Notes under the pieces: generated by a model
The model's database searches: none
What the model was told of the DNA's origin: nothing
What the model saw: the letters and a program-made list of their open reading frames with translations, nothing else
Assembly (NCBI GenBank): GCA_035271585.1
Contig: DATERL010000074.1
Coordinates: forward strand, 10,564 to 74,563
DNA from: Roseimarinus sp035271585
GTDB taxonomy: Bacteria; Bacteroidota; Bacteroidia; Bacteroidales; Prolixibacteraceae
DNA: 64,000 nucleotides
Direction: 5' to 3'
Program-made: the position numbers and the translations under genes
Part shown: positions 37,223 to 45,136 of the stretch, piece after piece
Position numbering within the stretch: the first letter of the stretch is position 1
How the letters are laid out: every line of letters begins with the position of its first letter

Positions 37223-37302
37223 TTCATTAAAAAAAAGCTCATTTTTCACCATTCAATAATTATATAAAACATATCTATTCCGTTTTTAATTACTTAAATT
37301 GT

Positions 37303-37737
37303 ATGTTTTTAAGTAATTGTATGCTCAACAAAAAAAAACCCATATACGCTGCACCCTGTGGTATTTATTGCAAAGCGTGCGTGCATTTCGAAAAAACATG
37401 CACCGGTTGCCGTAGCGAAAAGCCCCAAAAACGAATCAGTAAATTCAATTGCCCAATTCGAAAGTGCATTATTAACCGAAGCTATAGTTTTTGTGCCCAA
37501 TGCATCGAATATCCCTGCAAAAAATACCAATCGCGATTTCTTACCCTACACAAAAAAGATGCCCGTTATAGGTACCGGCGCGATGCCGCAAACGATTCAA
37601 AAATCATTATTAATCAGGGGTTTTGGGCTTGGGACAACTTACAAAACAAAAAATGGACCTGCCCAAACTGTGGTGGACGAATTTCATTTTTCAGTTACCA
37701 ATGTCAAAATTGCCATCAGGTTTGGTTTTCGATCTAA
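37303..37737 (+). CDS. DUF3795-like cysteine-rich protein with zinc ribbon
   Basis: A 144-residue cytoplasmic protein with 15 cysteines. The N-terminal part follows the DUF3795 pattern (APCGIYCKAC, CTGCR, CPIRKC, FCAQCIEYPC). The C-terminal part has two further CxxC pairs (CPNC, CQNC) that look like a zinc ribbon. The start may be the ATG at 37303 or one at 37321. Function is unknown; metal binding is inferred. Confidence 0.8.
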   Translation: MFLSNCMLNKKKPIYAAPCGIYCKACVHFEKTCTGCRSEKPQKRISKFNCPIRKCIINRSYSFCAQCIEYPCKKYQSRFLTLHKKDARYRYRRDAANDSKIIINQGFWAWDNLQNKKWTCPNCGGRISFFSYQCQNCHQVWFSI

Positions 37738-37820
37738 CTAAAAGGAACAAGCTACGAATCACTTAGGCTTAACATTCAAACAATTATCAAATAAAATAAT
37801 AGTTTATTGGTTTATTAAAT

Positions 37821-37828
37821 TATTTTTG
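37821..37828 (+). promoter_or_regulatory. Possible promoter -7 box for the DEAD-box helicase
   Basis: TATTTTTG matches TAnnTTTG about 200 bases ahead of the helicase start codon, implying a long 5' leader (about 37835-38029). No strong hairpin or known riboswitch was recognised in that leader. Confidence 0.4.
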
Positions 37829-38029
37829 CGGCTTCAAATTTAAACATGTGTTAAATATTGAACAATGTTTTTCAACTGCCGTAAGTTAAACACGAATAGT
37901 TTGGTGTGATTAAAAATAAAGGTTGTTCCGGATAGTTATCGGATTTTGGGTATGGCAGTTGGTAGTAATTATCAGGTTAACTTGTGTTTATGGTGAAGAT
38001 AGAACAGGGAGGCCTAAAAAAGATGTAAT

Positions 38030-39706
38030 ATGTTATTTTCAGAAATGGGCCTTTCTCAGGAGATCCTTCAAGGAATCTCCGATCTTGGCTATGAACAACC
38101 TACTCCTATTCAGGAACAGGTTATCCCGGTATCAATGGAACAAAATCGCGATATTATCGGCCTGGCGCAAACCGGAACCGGTAAAACCGCAGCGTTTGGC
38201 TTGCCAGCGTTAGGTAAAATCGATCTCAATTCCAATTATCCGCAGTTATTAATTTTAAGCCCTACACGCGAACTGTGTATGCAAATTACACGCGACTTAG
38301 AGAGCTACAGCAAGTACATTAACGGTATGCGTATTGTTGCCGTTTATGGAGGTGCCCCTATCGACAAGCAAATAAGCGCACTCAAACGTGGCGCCCACGT
38401 AGTAGTTGCAACGCCTGGACGTATTTGCGACCTCATTAAACGCAGGCGTATCCAACTCGATAACGTTAGAACACTAGTGCTCGACGAAGCCGACGAAATG
38501 CTAAAAATGGGTTTTCGTGAAGACGTTGACGCCATTTTAGCCGAAACACCAACCGAAAAGACAACCCTGTTGTTTTCGGCAACCATGAGCTCCGATATTG
38601 CAACCATCGCAAAAACCTACATGAAAAAACCGGTTGAAATAACCGTGGGGCAAAAAAATGCCAGCGCCGAAAACGTAACCCATATTTATTACATGGTGCA
38701 CGCCAAAGACCGCTACATGGCATTAAAGCGTGTAGTCGATTATTTCCCCGAAATATATGGCATTGTATTTTGTCGTACCCGCATGGAGACAAAAGATGTA
38801 GCTGCCGCACTGATGAACGATGGTTATAATGCCGAAGCATTGCACGGTGATTTGACGCAAAGTCAGCGCGATTACGTGATGCAAAAATTCAGGGAACGCA
38901 ATTTGAGTGTTTTGGTTGCTACCGATGTGGCCGCCCGCGGCTTAGATGTAACCGACCTCACCCACGTGATCAACTACAACCTGCCCGATGACCCCGAGAA
39001 TTACACCCACCGTTCGGGACGAACAGGCAGGGCCGGAAAACAAGGTACATCCGTTTCAATCATTAACATGAAAGAAAAAGGCAAACTAAAGCAGATTGAA
39101 AGGGTAATCAGGAAAAAGTTCGATTACAAAGAAGTACCCGCTGGACACGAAATTTGCGAACGCCAACTCTTTCAAATGGTTAACCGCGTTAGCAAATTGG
39201 AAGTAAACCACAAGCAAATTGATCCCTACATGACCAAAGTTTATGAATTGTTGGCTGAAATACCAAAAGAGGAGATCATTAAACGCTTTGTTTCGGTTGA
39301 ATTTGACCGCTTTCTCAATTACTACAAAGATGCTATTGACCTAAATCTTGATCCTAATGCACGCAAATTAGACGACAGTTCTAAAGGACCGCGAGCACGC
39401 AAGGGCAAGAGCATGTCGAGGGTTGTTTTCAACATAGGAAAAGGCAAAGACATCAGCAAAAGGGACATTATTGACCTTATGGTAACATCCTCGGGGATGA
39501 GAGACCTCGAAATTGGCCAGATTGAAATTTTCAAACGTGCCTCGTCTGTCGAAGTTGACAGCAAGCAAGTAAAAAAATTGTTGAGCGAGTTAAACCGCCG
39601 TAATTTTAAAGGAGTCAACATTGAGGCCGAAGAAAACTACGAGTTTATCGGCAACGATTTCCGCGACCGAGACAAAGGTCCACGCGGCAAAAAGAAAAGG
39701 TACTAA
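38030..39706 (+). CDS. DEAD-box RNA helicase with DbpA-type RNA-binding domain
   Basis: ATP-dependent RNA helicase of 558 residues in the CsdA/DbpA group, acting in ribosome assembly or mRNA turnover. All core motifs are present: Q motif (YEQPTPIQ), AQTGTGKT, PTRELC, VLDEADEM, FSATMS, VFCRTR, ATDVAARGLDV and HRSGRTGRAGK. A C-terminal DbpA domain follows at about residues 465-540 (SRVVFNIGKGKDISKRDII), then a basic tail. The long leader is reminiscent of cold-shock helicase mRNAs. A chance overlapping frame starts upstream at 37923. Confidence 0.95.
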   Translation: MLFSEMGLSQEILQGISDLGYEQPTPIQEQVIPVSMEQNRDIIGLAQTGTGKTAAFGLPALGKIDLNSNYPQLLILSPTRELCMQITRDLESYSKYINGMRIVAVYGGAPIDKQISALKRGAHVVVATPGRICDLIKRRRIQLDNVRTLVLDEADEMLKMGFREDVDAILAETPTEKTTLLFSATMSSDIATIAKTYMKKPVEITVGQKNASAENVTHIYYMVHAKDRYMALKRVVDYFPEIYGIVFCRTRMETKDVAAALMNDGYNAEALHGDLTQSQRDYVMQKFRERNLSVLVATDVAARGLDVTDLTHVINYNLPDDPENYTHRSGRTGRAGKQGTSVSIINMKEKGKLKQIERVIRKKFDYKEVPAGHEICERQLFQMVNRVSKLEVNHKQIDPYMTKVYELLAEIPKEEIIKRFVSVEFDRFLNYYKDAIDLNLDPNARKLDDSSKGPRARKGKSMSRVVFNIGKGKDISKRDIIDLMVTSSGMRDLEIGQIEIFKRASSVEVDSKQVKKLLSELNRRNFKGVNIEAEENYEFIGNDFRDRDKGPRGKKKRY

Positions 39707-39725
39707 ACAATACAGCATATTGTTA

Positions 39726-39762
39726 AAAAAGCTTCGGAATAGAATTTCGAAGCTTTTTTTTA
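39726..39762. terminator. Bidirectional terminator after the helicase gene
   Basis: A stem built on AGCTTCG (39731-39737) and CGAAGCT (39749-39755), extended by flanking A and T runs, has an 11-base loop. A T8 run follows on the plus strand and a T run also on the minus strand. Confidence 0.8.
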
Positions 39763-39802
39763 TCGTTTTTTTTTTCGATTCATTAAAAACCGAACGGTTT
39801 AT

Positions 39803-40606
39803 TTAAAACCTGATGCCATAATGGTTAGCGATTATTTTATCAAAAAGACATTCAGGAATCATCTTTTTTAATGAAGCCGCTAATTTTTGAATGGGCGATC
39901 CCACAAGGTATCGTTGTTTGGGATTTTGGGCGTCGACAATTTTGCACATTTTACGTGCCAGTATCACCGGATCGGCACCACCGCCTTCGTCGGCTTCAAT
40001 AATTTGCAATGTTTTATCAAACTGTTCTTTATAAACACTATTTTCGGCAATCGAAACAATACGGGTTTCAACATTTCGAGTTTTAAAATCGCCGGGATTA
40101 ACCACCACTACTCTAATATTAAAAGGCTTAACTTCAATACGTAAGGCCACACTAAGCCCTTCAATCGCAAACTTGGAAGCCGTATAAACCCCTTGAAAAG
40201 GGATTCCGGTCAATCCGCCAATTGAACTGATATTTATAATTTTACCCGAATTCTGTTTCCTCATGTGTGGCAACACTGCTTTTATTGAATGTACCCAACC
40301 AAAGTAATTGATATTCATTTGGGTTTGAAAAATTTCGATGGGTGAATCCTCGAGCGGTCCCCCCGAATGCATTCCGGCATTATTAATCAGCACATCAATA
40401 CGCCCCTCGTTATTTATAAGCGTTTCGACAGCTTTATAAATGGTTTCGGGTTTTTCCAATTCCATATTCAAGGTCTTCACGCCCGGCGCCACATCGCATT
40501 TCGAGCGAATAGTTCCATACACAATATGCCCCTGTTCAGCAAGTAAACGTGACATTTCCTTACCAAACCCAGCCGAAATACCGGTAATCAGAATAACTTT
40601 CTTCAT
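39803..40606 (-). CDS. Short-chain dehydrogenase/reductase
   Basis: A 267-residue NAD(P)-dependent oxidoreductase of the classical SDR family. The ATG at 40606 places the cofactor motif TGISAGFG near residue 8; a TTG start 11 codons earlier is unlikely. NNAG, the catalytic serine in INISSIG and the YTASK motif (Tyr and Lys) are present. The extended substrate loop resembles retinol- or 17-beta-dehydrogenase-like SDRs, but the substrate is not predictable. It stands alone between a terminator and the CPBP-family gene. Confidence 0.92.
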   Translation of the reverse strand: MKKVILITGISAGFGKEMSRLLAEQGHIVYGTIRSKCDVAPGVKTLNMELEKPETIYKAVETLINNEGRIDVLINNAGMHSGGPLEDSPIEIFQTQMNINYFGWVHSIKAVLPHMRKQNSGKIINISSIGGLTGIPFQGVYTASKFAIEGLSVALRIEVKPFNIRVVVVNPGDFKTRNVETRIVSIAENSVYKEQFDKTLQIIEADEGGGADPVILARKMCKIVDAQNPKQRYLVGSPIQKLAASLKKMIPECLFDKIIANHYGIRF

Positions 40607-40622
40607 TTCTGTAATTTTGCGA

Positions 40623-40630
40623 CAAATATA
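40623..40630 (-). promoter_or_regulatory. Promoter -7 box for the SDR gene
   Basis: TATATTTG on the minus strand matches TAnnTTTG and lies 16 bases ahead of the ATG at 40606. Confidence 0.45.
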
Positions 40631-40703
40631 ATTTATCAATATTCAAATACACATATTAAGCATAAAAAATAATGCAACTCAAAATATTACAAAGCCATTT
40701 TTT

Positions 40704-41642
40704 TTATTGGCGCCAAAAAGCGAACAACTCCATCAGCAGGGCTATTCCACCATGAATAAATACTCCGCCCCAAATATTACGACTATAAAGGGCTATAATA
40801 CCTAAAATATAGCCTCCAAAAACTGAGCTAATAGCCTCGCCCATTGGCTTTCCAAAATGAAGAACCGCATAAGTTGCTGCCATGGGTAATACCACATTTT
40901 TGCCCAACATTTTCGACAATCCGATTACCAAAAACCCCCTAAAGAACAATTCAGTATTTAAAAAGTCGAATAAATAAGCAATTTCGTAAAGCACAATTCC
41001 AACAGCCTGTGGTAAAGCATGGAAGCTGGCAAATTCGCCCCCACCCGACCTTTTAAAAGTTGGGTAGTATTCTAAGAAACCGGGTAAATAAGTACCAATA
41101 AAAACAACAGGAACCATTATTGCCAACATGATCCAATAGGGTTTTATTCCGGCATTTCTAAACTTTAGACCATAAAGTCCATCACCGCCTTTGGGGTCGA
41201 AAAACAGTTTCACCAAAAACAGCGCAAAACCAATAGTAAACAAACCATACAGGTTGTACAGTATTTTAAAATAAAACCGATAATCGACCCTATTGAAATT
41301 ATTTAACACCAATTTTGAAATAAAAGGAAAAACAGACCGATCGAAGCCCAGTATGGCAAGGCCAATTGCACTTTTAAGCAAAAACTGCCAAGTAATTTTC
41401 ATCTTACTTTTATCATGAAGCCAAATAATTAACAACACCCCGTAAAATGCCAAAGCATGATAAGCAAAGAAAAGCAAAGCTCGAACATGCTTCCCGTAAA
41501 AACTATCGATGTATGAATCTTCAAAATCGAAATAATAATTAAAGGCAATTAAAGCAGCAATGAACAAGGCGACAAATAGATAAAGTACCCAGTTAAAGTA
41601 TTCAACATGGAACAATTTAAGGTACCCAATAATTTTCTTCAT
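40704..41642 (-). CDS. CPBP-family intramembrane protease-like protein
   Basis: A 312-residue protein with about eight membrane helices. The C-terminal half carries the CPBP/Abi motifs: NTELFFRGFL (motif 1, in which the usual EExxxR is TExxxR), VLHFGKP (motif 2) and FIHGGIALLME (motif 3). CPBP proteins include prenyl-protein proteases and bacteriocin-immunity proteins. The loss of the first glutamate of motif 1 leaves proteolytic activity open. It is upstream of the SDR gene on the same strand. Confidence 0.82.
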   Translation of the reverse strand: MKKIIGYLKLFHVEYFNWVLYLFVALFIAALIAFNYYFDFEDSYIDSFYGKHVRALLFFAYHALAFYGVLLIIWLHDKSKMKITWQFLLKSAIGLAILGFDRSVFPFISKLVLNNFNRVDYRFYFKILYNLYGLFTIGFALFLVKLFFDPKGGDGLYGLKFRNAGIKPYWIMLAIMVPVVFIGTYLPGFLEYYPTFKRSGGGEFASFHALPQAVGIVLYEIAYLFDFLNTELFFRGFLVIGLSKMLGKNVVLPMAATYAVLHFGKPMGEAISSVFGGYILGIIALYSRNIWGGVFIHGGIALLMELFAFWRQ

Positions 41643-41805
41643 GGCTTAGTTTCATATAAGAGCGTTGCAAGATATTGAAATTATGGCTAAAACCGATACA
41701 GCTAAGCTGTTAGAATTATACCAAATAAATTATCAAGCACATAGCAACTGTCATCTACAACTGTTAAGCTGTTGTTAATATCAACTTTAACGATTAATTT
41801 TTAAT

Positions 41806-41813
41806 TACATTTG
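41806..41813 (+). promoter_or_regulatory. Promoter -7 box for the two-component pair
   Basis: TACATTTG matches TAnnTTTG and lies 22 bases ahead of the histidine kinase ATG at 41836. Confidence 0.5.
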
Positions 41814-41835
41814 TTTATTAAAATAACCGATATAC

Positions 41836-43080
41836 ATGAAGCAAGGCCGACAAAACATTTTAGCGCTCTTCACCTTTATTGCCCTAGTAATCGTTTTGAC
41901 CATCCAGGTAAAATGGTTGTTCGATGCGGCTCGCATGGAAGAAAAACAATTTAATACTACCGTAAGTATTGCATTAAATGAGGCAAAACACGATATAGGC
42001 AAACTGGCCAACGCTTGTCCCGACATGAATGACTTTTTGTGCGGTTACCCTTGCAAAGAAAAAGTGCATGCCTCTAAAGTTGCCCAAATCGACAGCATCA
42101 TCAGCAACAAACTGGCCTTATACAACATTGACCTTGACTATACCTTTGAAGTTACAGAAGGCGACAACAGTGTTCCCAATAAAAAAATTTTCGCACAGCA
42201 TTGTTACCTCCAGTGCCTCAATGGACAGCTCGAAAAAGACGGCATCAAAATTAAAGTTGAGTTTCCATGCCGTAACCAGTTTATTTGGGCGCAACTGCAT
42301 GGTACTTTTCTGCTCACATTTTTCTCCATTATTTTCGTAATGGTTTCGTTTTTGATCACTTCGCGCCTATTTCGTAAAGAGCGCCAAATGCTCGAACAAA
42401 CCTCCGATTTTATCAACAACATGGTGCACGAGTTCCAGACTCCTATATCGAACATTGGCTTTGCGGCCAGTTTAATAAAAAAGAAAGATAAGTTAATGGA
42501 TAAAAAAACCGGAGAATACCTTTCGGTGATTATTAAGGAAAACCATAAGATGGAAAAAAATGTAGAGGAAATTCTAAAAATATCGAACAACACCCCAAAC
42601 GAAACCCACACGGAACAAGTTAACCTAACGAAAATACTGAGTGATTTAATTGCCGATTTTGGTCCTCGTGTTGAAAGCCATAAAGGTTCGATTCTATTTC
42701 ATACCGAGAACGAAAAACTTGTCATTAATGGGATTACCGCGCACTTTAAACTTATTTTTTCGAACCTGATCGACAATGCCATAAAATATGCCGATAAAGA
42801 ACCGCAAATAAGCATTTTGTTAAAAAGCACCAATAAAAAAATTGAAATAAGTATAAAAGACAACGGCCCAGGCATCGAAAAGAGACACCACGACTTGATT
42901 TTCGAGAAATATTACAGGATCCCTACTGGCGATGTCCACAACGTGAAAGGTTTTGGGCTGGGGCTTACCTACGTAAAAAAAATGATTGAAAGCTATAACG
43001 GTAGCATCGAAATTCACAGCACAAAGGGCTCAGGAACTTTATTCACTATTTATTTACCTTTGGAAAATGAAACGCACTAA
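41836..43080 (+). CDS. Sensor histidine kinase with cysteine-rich periplasmic domain
   Basis: A 414-residue membrane kinase. Helices at about residues 8-26 and 155-176 enclose a periplasmic domain with six cysteines (61, 69, 73, 123, 127, 145). No HAMP domain is evident. The kinase core has phospho-acceptor His198 (NNMVHEFQTP), an N box (LIDNAIKYA) and G boxes (DNGPGIE, GFGLGLTYV). The regulator gene overlaps its end by 14 bases. The pair resembles RprX/RprY of Bacteroides in layout, but that name is not secure. Confidence 0.92.
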   Translation: MKQGRQNILALFTFIALVIVLTIQVKWLFDAARMEEKQFNTTVSIALNEAKHDIGKLANACPDMNDFLCGYPCKEKVHASKVAQIDSIISNKLALYNIDLDYTFEVTEGDNSVPNKKIFAQHCYLQCLNGQLEKDGIKIKVEFPCRNQFIWAQLHGTFLLTFFSIIFVMVSFLITSRLFRKERQMLEQTSDFINNMVHEFQTPISNIGFAASLIKKKDKLMDKKTGEYLSVIIKENHKMEKNVEEILKISNNTPNETHTEQVNLTKILSDLIADFGPRVESHKGSILFHTENEKLVINGITAHFKLIFSNLIDNAIKYADKEPQISILLKSTNKKIEISIKDNGPGIEKRHHDLIFEKYYRIPTGDVHNVKGFGLGLTYVKKMIESYNGSIEIHSTKGSGTLFTIYLPLENETH

Positions 43081-43759
43081 AATACTTTTGGTTGAAGACG
43101 ATACCAGTCTGGGCTTTTTACTGGTGGATTTTCTGGAATCGAACCACTTCGACGTGAAACTTTTTAAAGACGGCAAAACAGCCTTAAACGGATACAAGGA
43201 AGGTCGTTTCGATTTTTGTATACTCGATGTAATGCTCCCCGATATGGACGGTTTTAACTTGGCTAAACTCATACGAGCCAACAATAAAACCATTCCTATT
43301 ATTTTCCTTACTGCCCGTTCGATGAAACAAGACAAGCTAAAAGGCTTCGATTTGGGCGCCGACGATTACATCACCAAACCCTTTGACGAAGACGAACTAC
43401 TTTGCCGTGTAAACGCTATTATTAACCGCTACAACATACTCCCCAACGAACAAATATATTCAGACGTATTTACGATTGGACAATATGTATTCGATTATAA
43501 GAATCAACTGCTTCAATTTGGCGAGCTATCGAAACGACTGACCAAAAAAGAAAGTGAAATTCTGAAATACCTTTGTAACTCGGCCAATAAAATTGTTACC
43601 CGCGACGACATCCTCTTTTCGGTATGGGGCGACAACGATTATTTCATTGGCCGCAGCCTCGACGTATTCATTGCTAAACTAAGGAAATACCTCAGCCAAG
43701 ACAGAAACGTTCAAATCACCAACATACCCAAAGTAGGTTACATTCTTGAAGTAAAATAA
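43067..43759 (+). CDS. OmpR-family response regulator
   Basis: A 230-residue DNA-binding partner of the kinase. The ATG at 43067 lies inside the kinase gene and gives MKRTKILLVEDDTSLG; an upstream in-frame start would overlap the kinase far more. The receiver domain has its acidic pair (EDD), acceptor Asp in LDVMLPDMDG and Lys in ITKPFD. The C-terminal winged helix of the OmpR type includes LTKKESEILKYL and GRSLDVFIAKLRKYL. Targets are unknown. Confidence 0.95.
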   Translation: MKRTKILLVEDDTSLGFLLVDFLESNHFDVKLFKDGKTALNGYKEGRFDFCILDVMLPDMDGFNLAKLIRANNKTIPIIFLTARSMKQDKLKGFDLGADDYITKPFDEDELLCRVNAIINRYNILPNEQIYSDVFTIGQYVFDYKNQLLQFGELSKRLTKKESEILKYLCNSANKIVTRDDILFSVWGDNDYFIGRSLDVFIAKLRKYLSQDRNVQITNIPKVGYILEVK

Positions 43760-43776
43760 AACAAGGACAAAAGGCG

Positions 43777-44349
43777 TTACAGCTTTTGAACCAGCAATTT
43801 TATGCGATCCGCAATTTCATCAATACTCCCCATTCCATTAATAGGATAGTATTTATTTTGCGCACTATAATAATCGATAAGCGGCGCAGTTTTTTTATTA
43901 TAAACCACAATTCGATTTCTAATAATCGACTCTTGACAGTCGTCGCTACGCCCAGAAGTTTTGCCTCTTTCTATCAAACGGTCAATCAGTTCCTTTTTTT
44001 TAACATCGAGGGCCAACATTCCCGAAACAGGTGTATTCCTATCCTTCAGCAAGGCATCGAGCGCTTTGGCCTGCTCAACAGTGCGAGGGAAACCGTCGAA
44101 AATAAATCCTTTGGTATCAGGGTTTTCTTCGATATGCGAATTAATCATAGCAATAACAACTTCGTCGGAAGCCAATTCGCCTTTATCAATAAAAGCTTTG
44201 GCTTGTAGGCCCAACTCGGTTTTTGCAGCAATTTGAGTTCGCAGCAAATCACCGGTTGATATATGAATTAGTTGGAATGAATCTTTTAAAAAAGCAGCCT
44301 GAGTTCCTTTGCCTGCACCAGGAGGGCCAAAAAGTACTAAATTTAACAT
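43777..44349 (-). CDS. adk: Adenylate kinase
   Basis: Interconverts ATP plus AMP and two ADP. The 190 residues show the P-loop GPPGAGKGT (8-16), the AMP-binding DGFPRT and the RGKTSGRSDD segment. It is the short form with a reduced LID and no zinc cysteines. It is 26 bases downstream of hpt and converges on the response-regulator gene with 17 bases between. Confidence 0.96.
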   Translation of the reverse strand: MLNLVLFGPPGAGKGTQAAFLKDSFQLIHISTGDLLRTQIAAKTELGLQAKAFIDKGELASDEVVIAMINSHIEENPDTKGFIFDGFPRTVEQAKALDALLKDRNTPVSGMLALDVKKKELIDRLIERGKTSGRSDDCQESIIRNRIVVYNKKTAPLIDYYSAQNKYYPINGMGSIDEIADRIKLLVQKL

Positions 44350-44375
44350 AAATAAGTTGTTTGGTTTTTGCTTGC

Positions 44376-44915
44376 TTACTCTACTATTTTATAAATATCT
44401 TTCAAATTTCGCCCCTTTTGATCATAATCGAGTCCAAAACCTACAATAAAGTCATTTCCGATTTCCATTCCCACATAATCGATCGGAAATTTATTATTAA
44501 ATTTTTCGGGCTTAAGCAGCATCGTGGCAATCTTCACATCCTTGGGTCTGTGTTCTTTCAACAGTTTCATCACTTCGATAATGGTATTTCCAGTGTCGAT
44601 AATATCCTCAAGTACAACCAAAACGCGACCTGTGACGGGTTCATTTAACCCGATTAACTTTTTCACCTGTCCCGTAGTATCAGTTCCACTATACGACGAG
44701 AGACGCATGAAAGTTACCTCAGCCTGCTCAAGATCGATTTCTTTAAACAGCTCGGCTGTAAACATGAAAGATCCATTAAGAATGCAAATAAATAAAACAT
44801 CTTCGTTTTTCAGGTCATTTGAAATGCGAAGTGCCATTTTCTTAACGTTTTCATTAATTTGAGCGTAAGGAATAAATATTTCAAACTCCTTGTCGTGTAA
44901 TTTTACTCGATTCAT
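44376..44915 (-). CDS. hpt: Hypoxanthine phosphoribosyltransferase
   Basis: Purine salvage enzyme of 179 residues. The PRPP-binding loop VLEDIIDTGNT and the CILNGSFMFTAEL and GLDYDQKGRNL segments are typical. With adk directly downstream it forms a two-gene purine nucleotide unit. Confidence 0.95.
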   Translation of the reverse strand: MNRVKLHDKEFEIFIPYAQINENVKKMALRISNDLKNEDVLFICILNGSFMFTAELFKEIDLEQAEVTFMRLSSYSGTDTTGQVKKLIGLNEPVTGRVLVVLEDIIDTGNTIIEVMKLLKEHRPKDVKIATMLLKPEKFNNKFPIDYVGMEIGNDFIVGFGLDYDQKGRNLKDIYKIVE

Positions 44916-45091
44916 TTTTCTATTTTTAGAAATGAGGATACAAAAAAACTACAAAAAAACTAGAAACCCAATTTACGCTTTAACATTTTTAAACATTATC
45001 AAAAAATGTTGTTCTTAGCGGCTTTCAAAATCCATTTTTCAACAATCAAATATTAGAGATAAACAACACTTGATTGTTATTAAAATATTAC

Positions 45092-45099
45092 TATTTTTG
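45092..45099 (+). promoter_or_regulatory. Promoter of the EF-G paralogue
   Basis: TATTTTTG matches TAnnTTTG, with TTG at 45070-45072 and a 19-base spacer, one of the best promoters in the window. The ATG of the EF-G paralogue is 38 bases further on. Confidence 0.55.
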
Positions 45100-45136
45100 G
45101 TGTTCACGGAAAAAAGCAACCAATAATTTTTTACTT

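Noticed and set aside
37923..38213. Open frame of 96 codons overlapping the start of the DEAD-box helicase
   Set aside because: It runs out of frame through the conserved Q-motif region of the helicase and looks like leader DNA read by chance.
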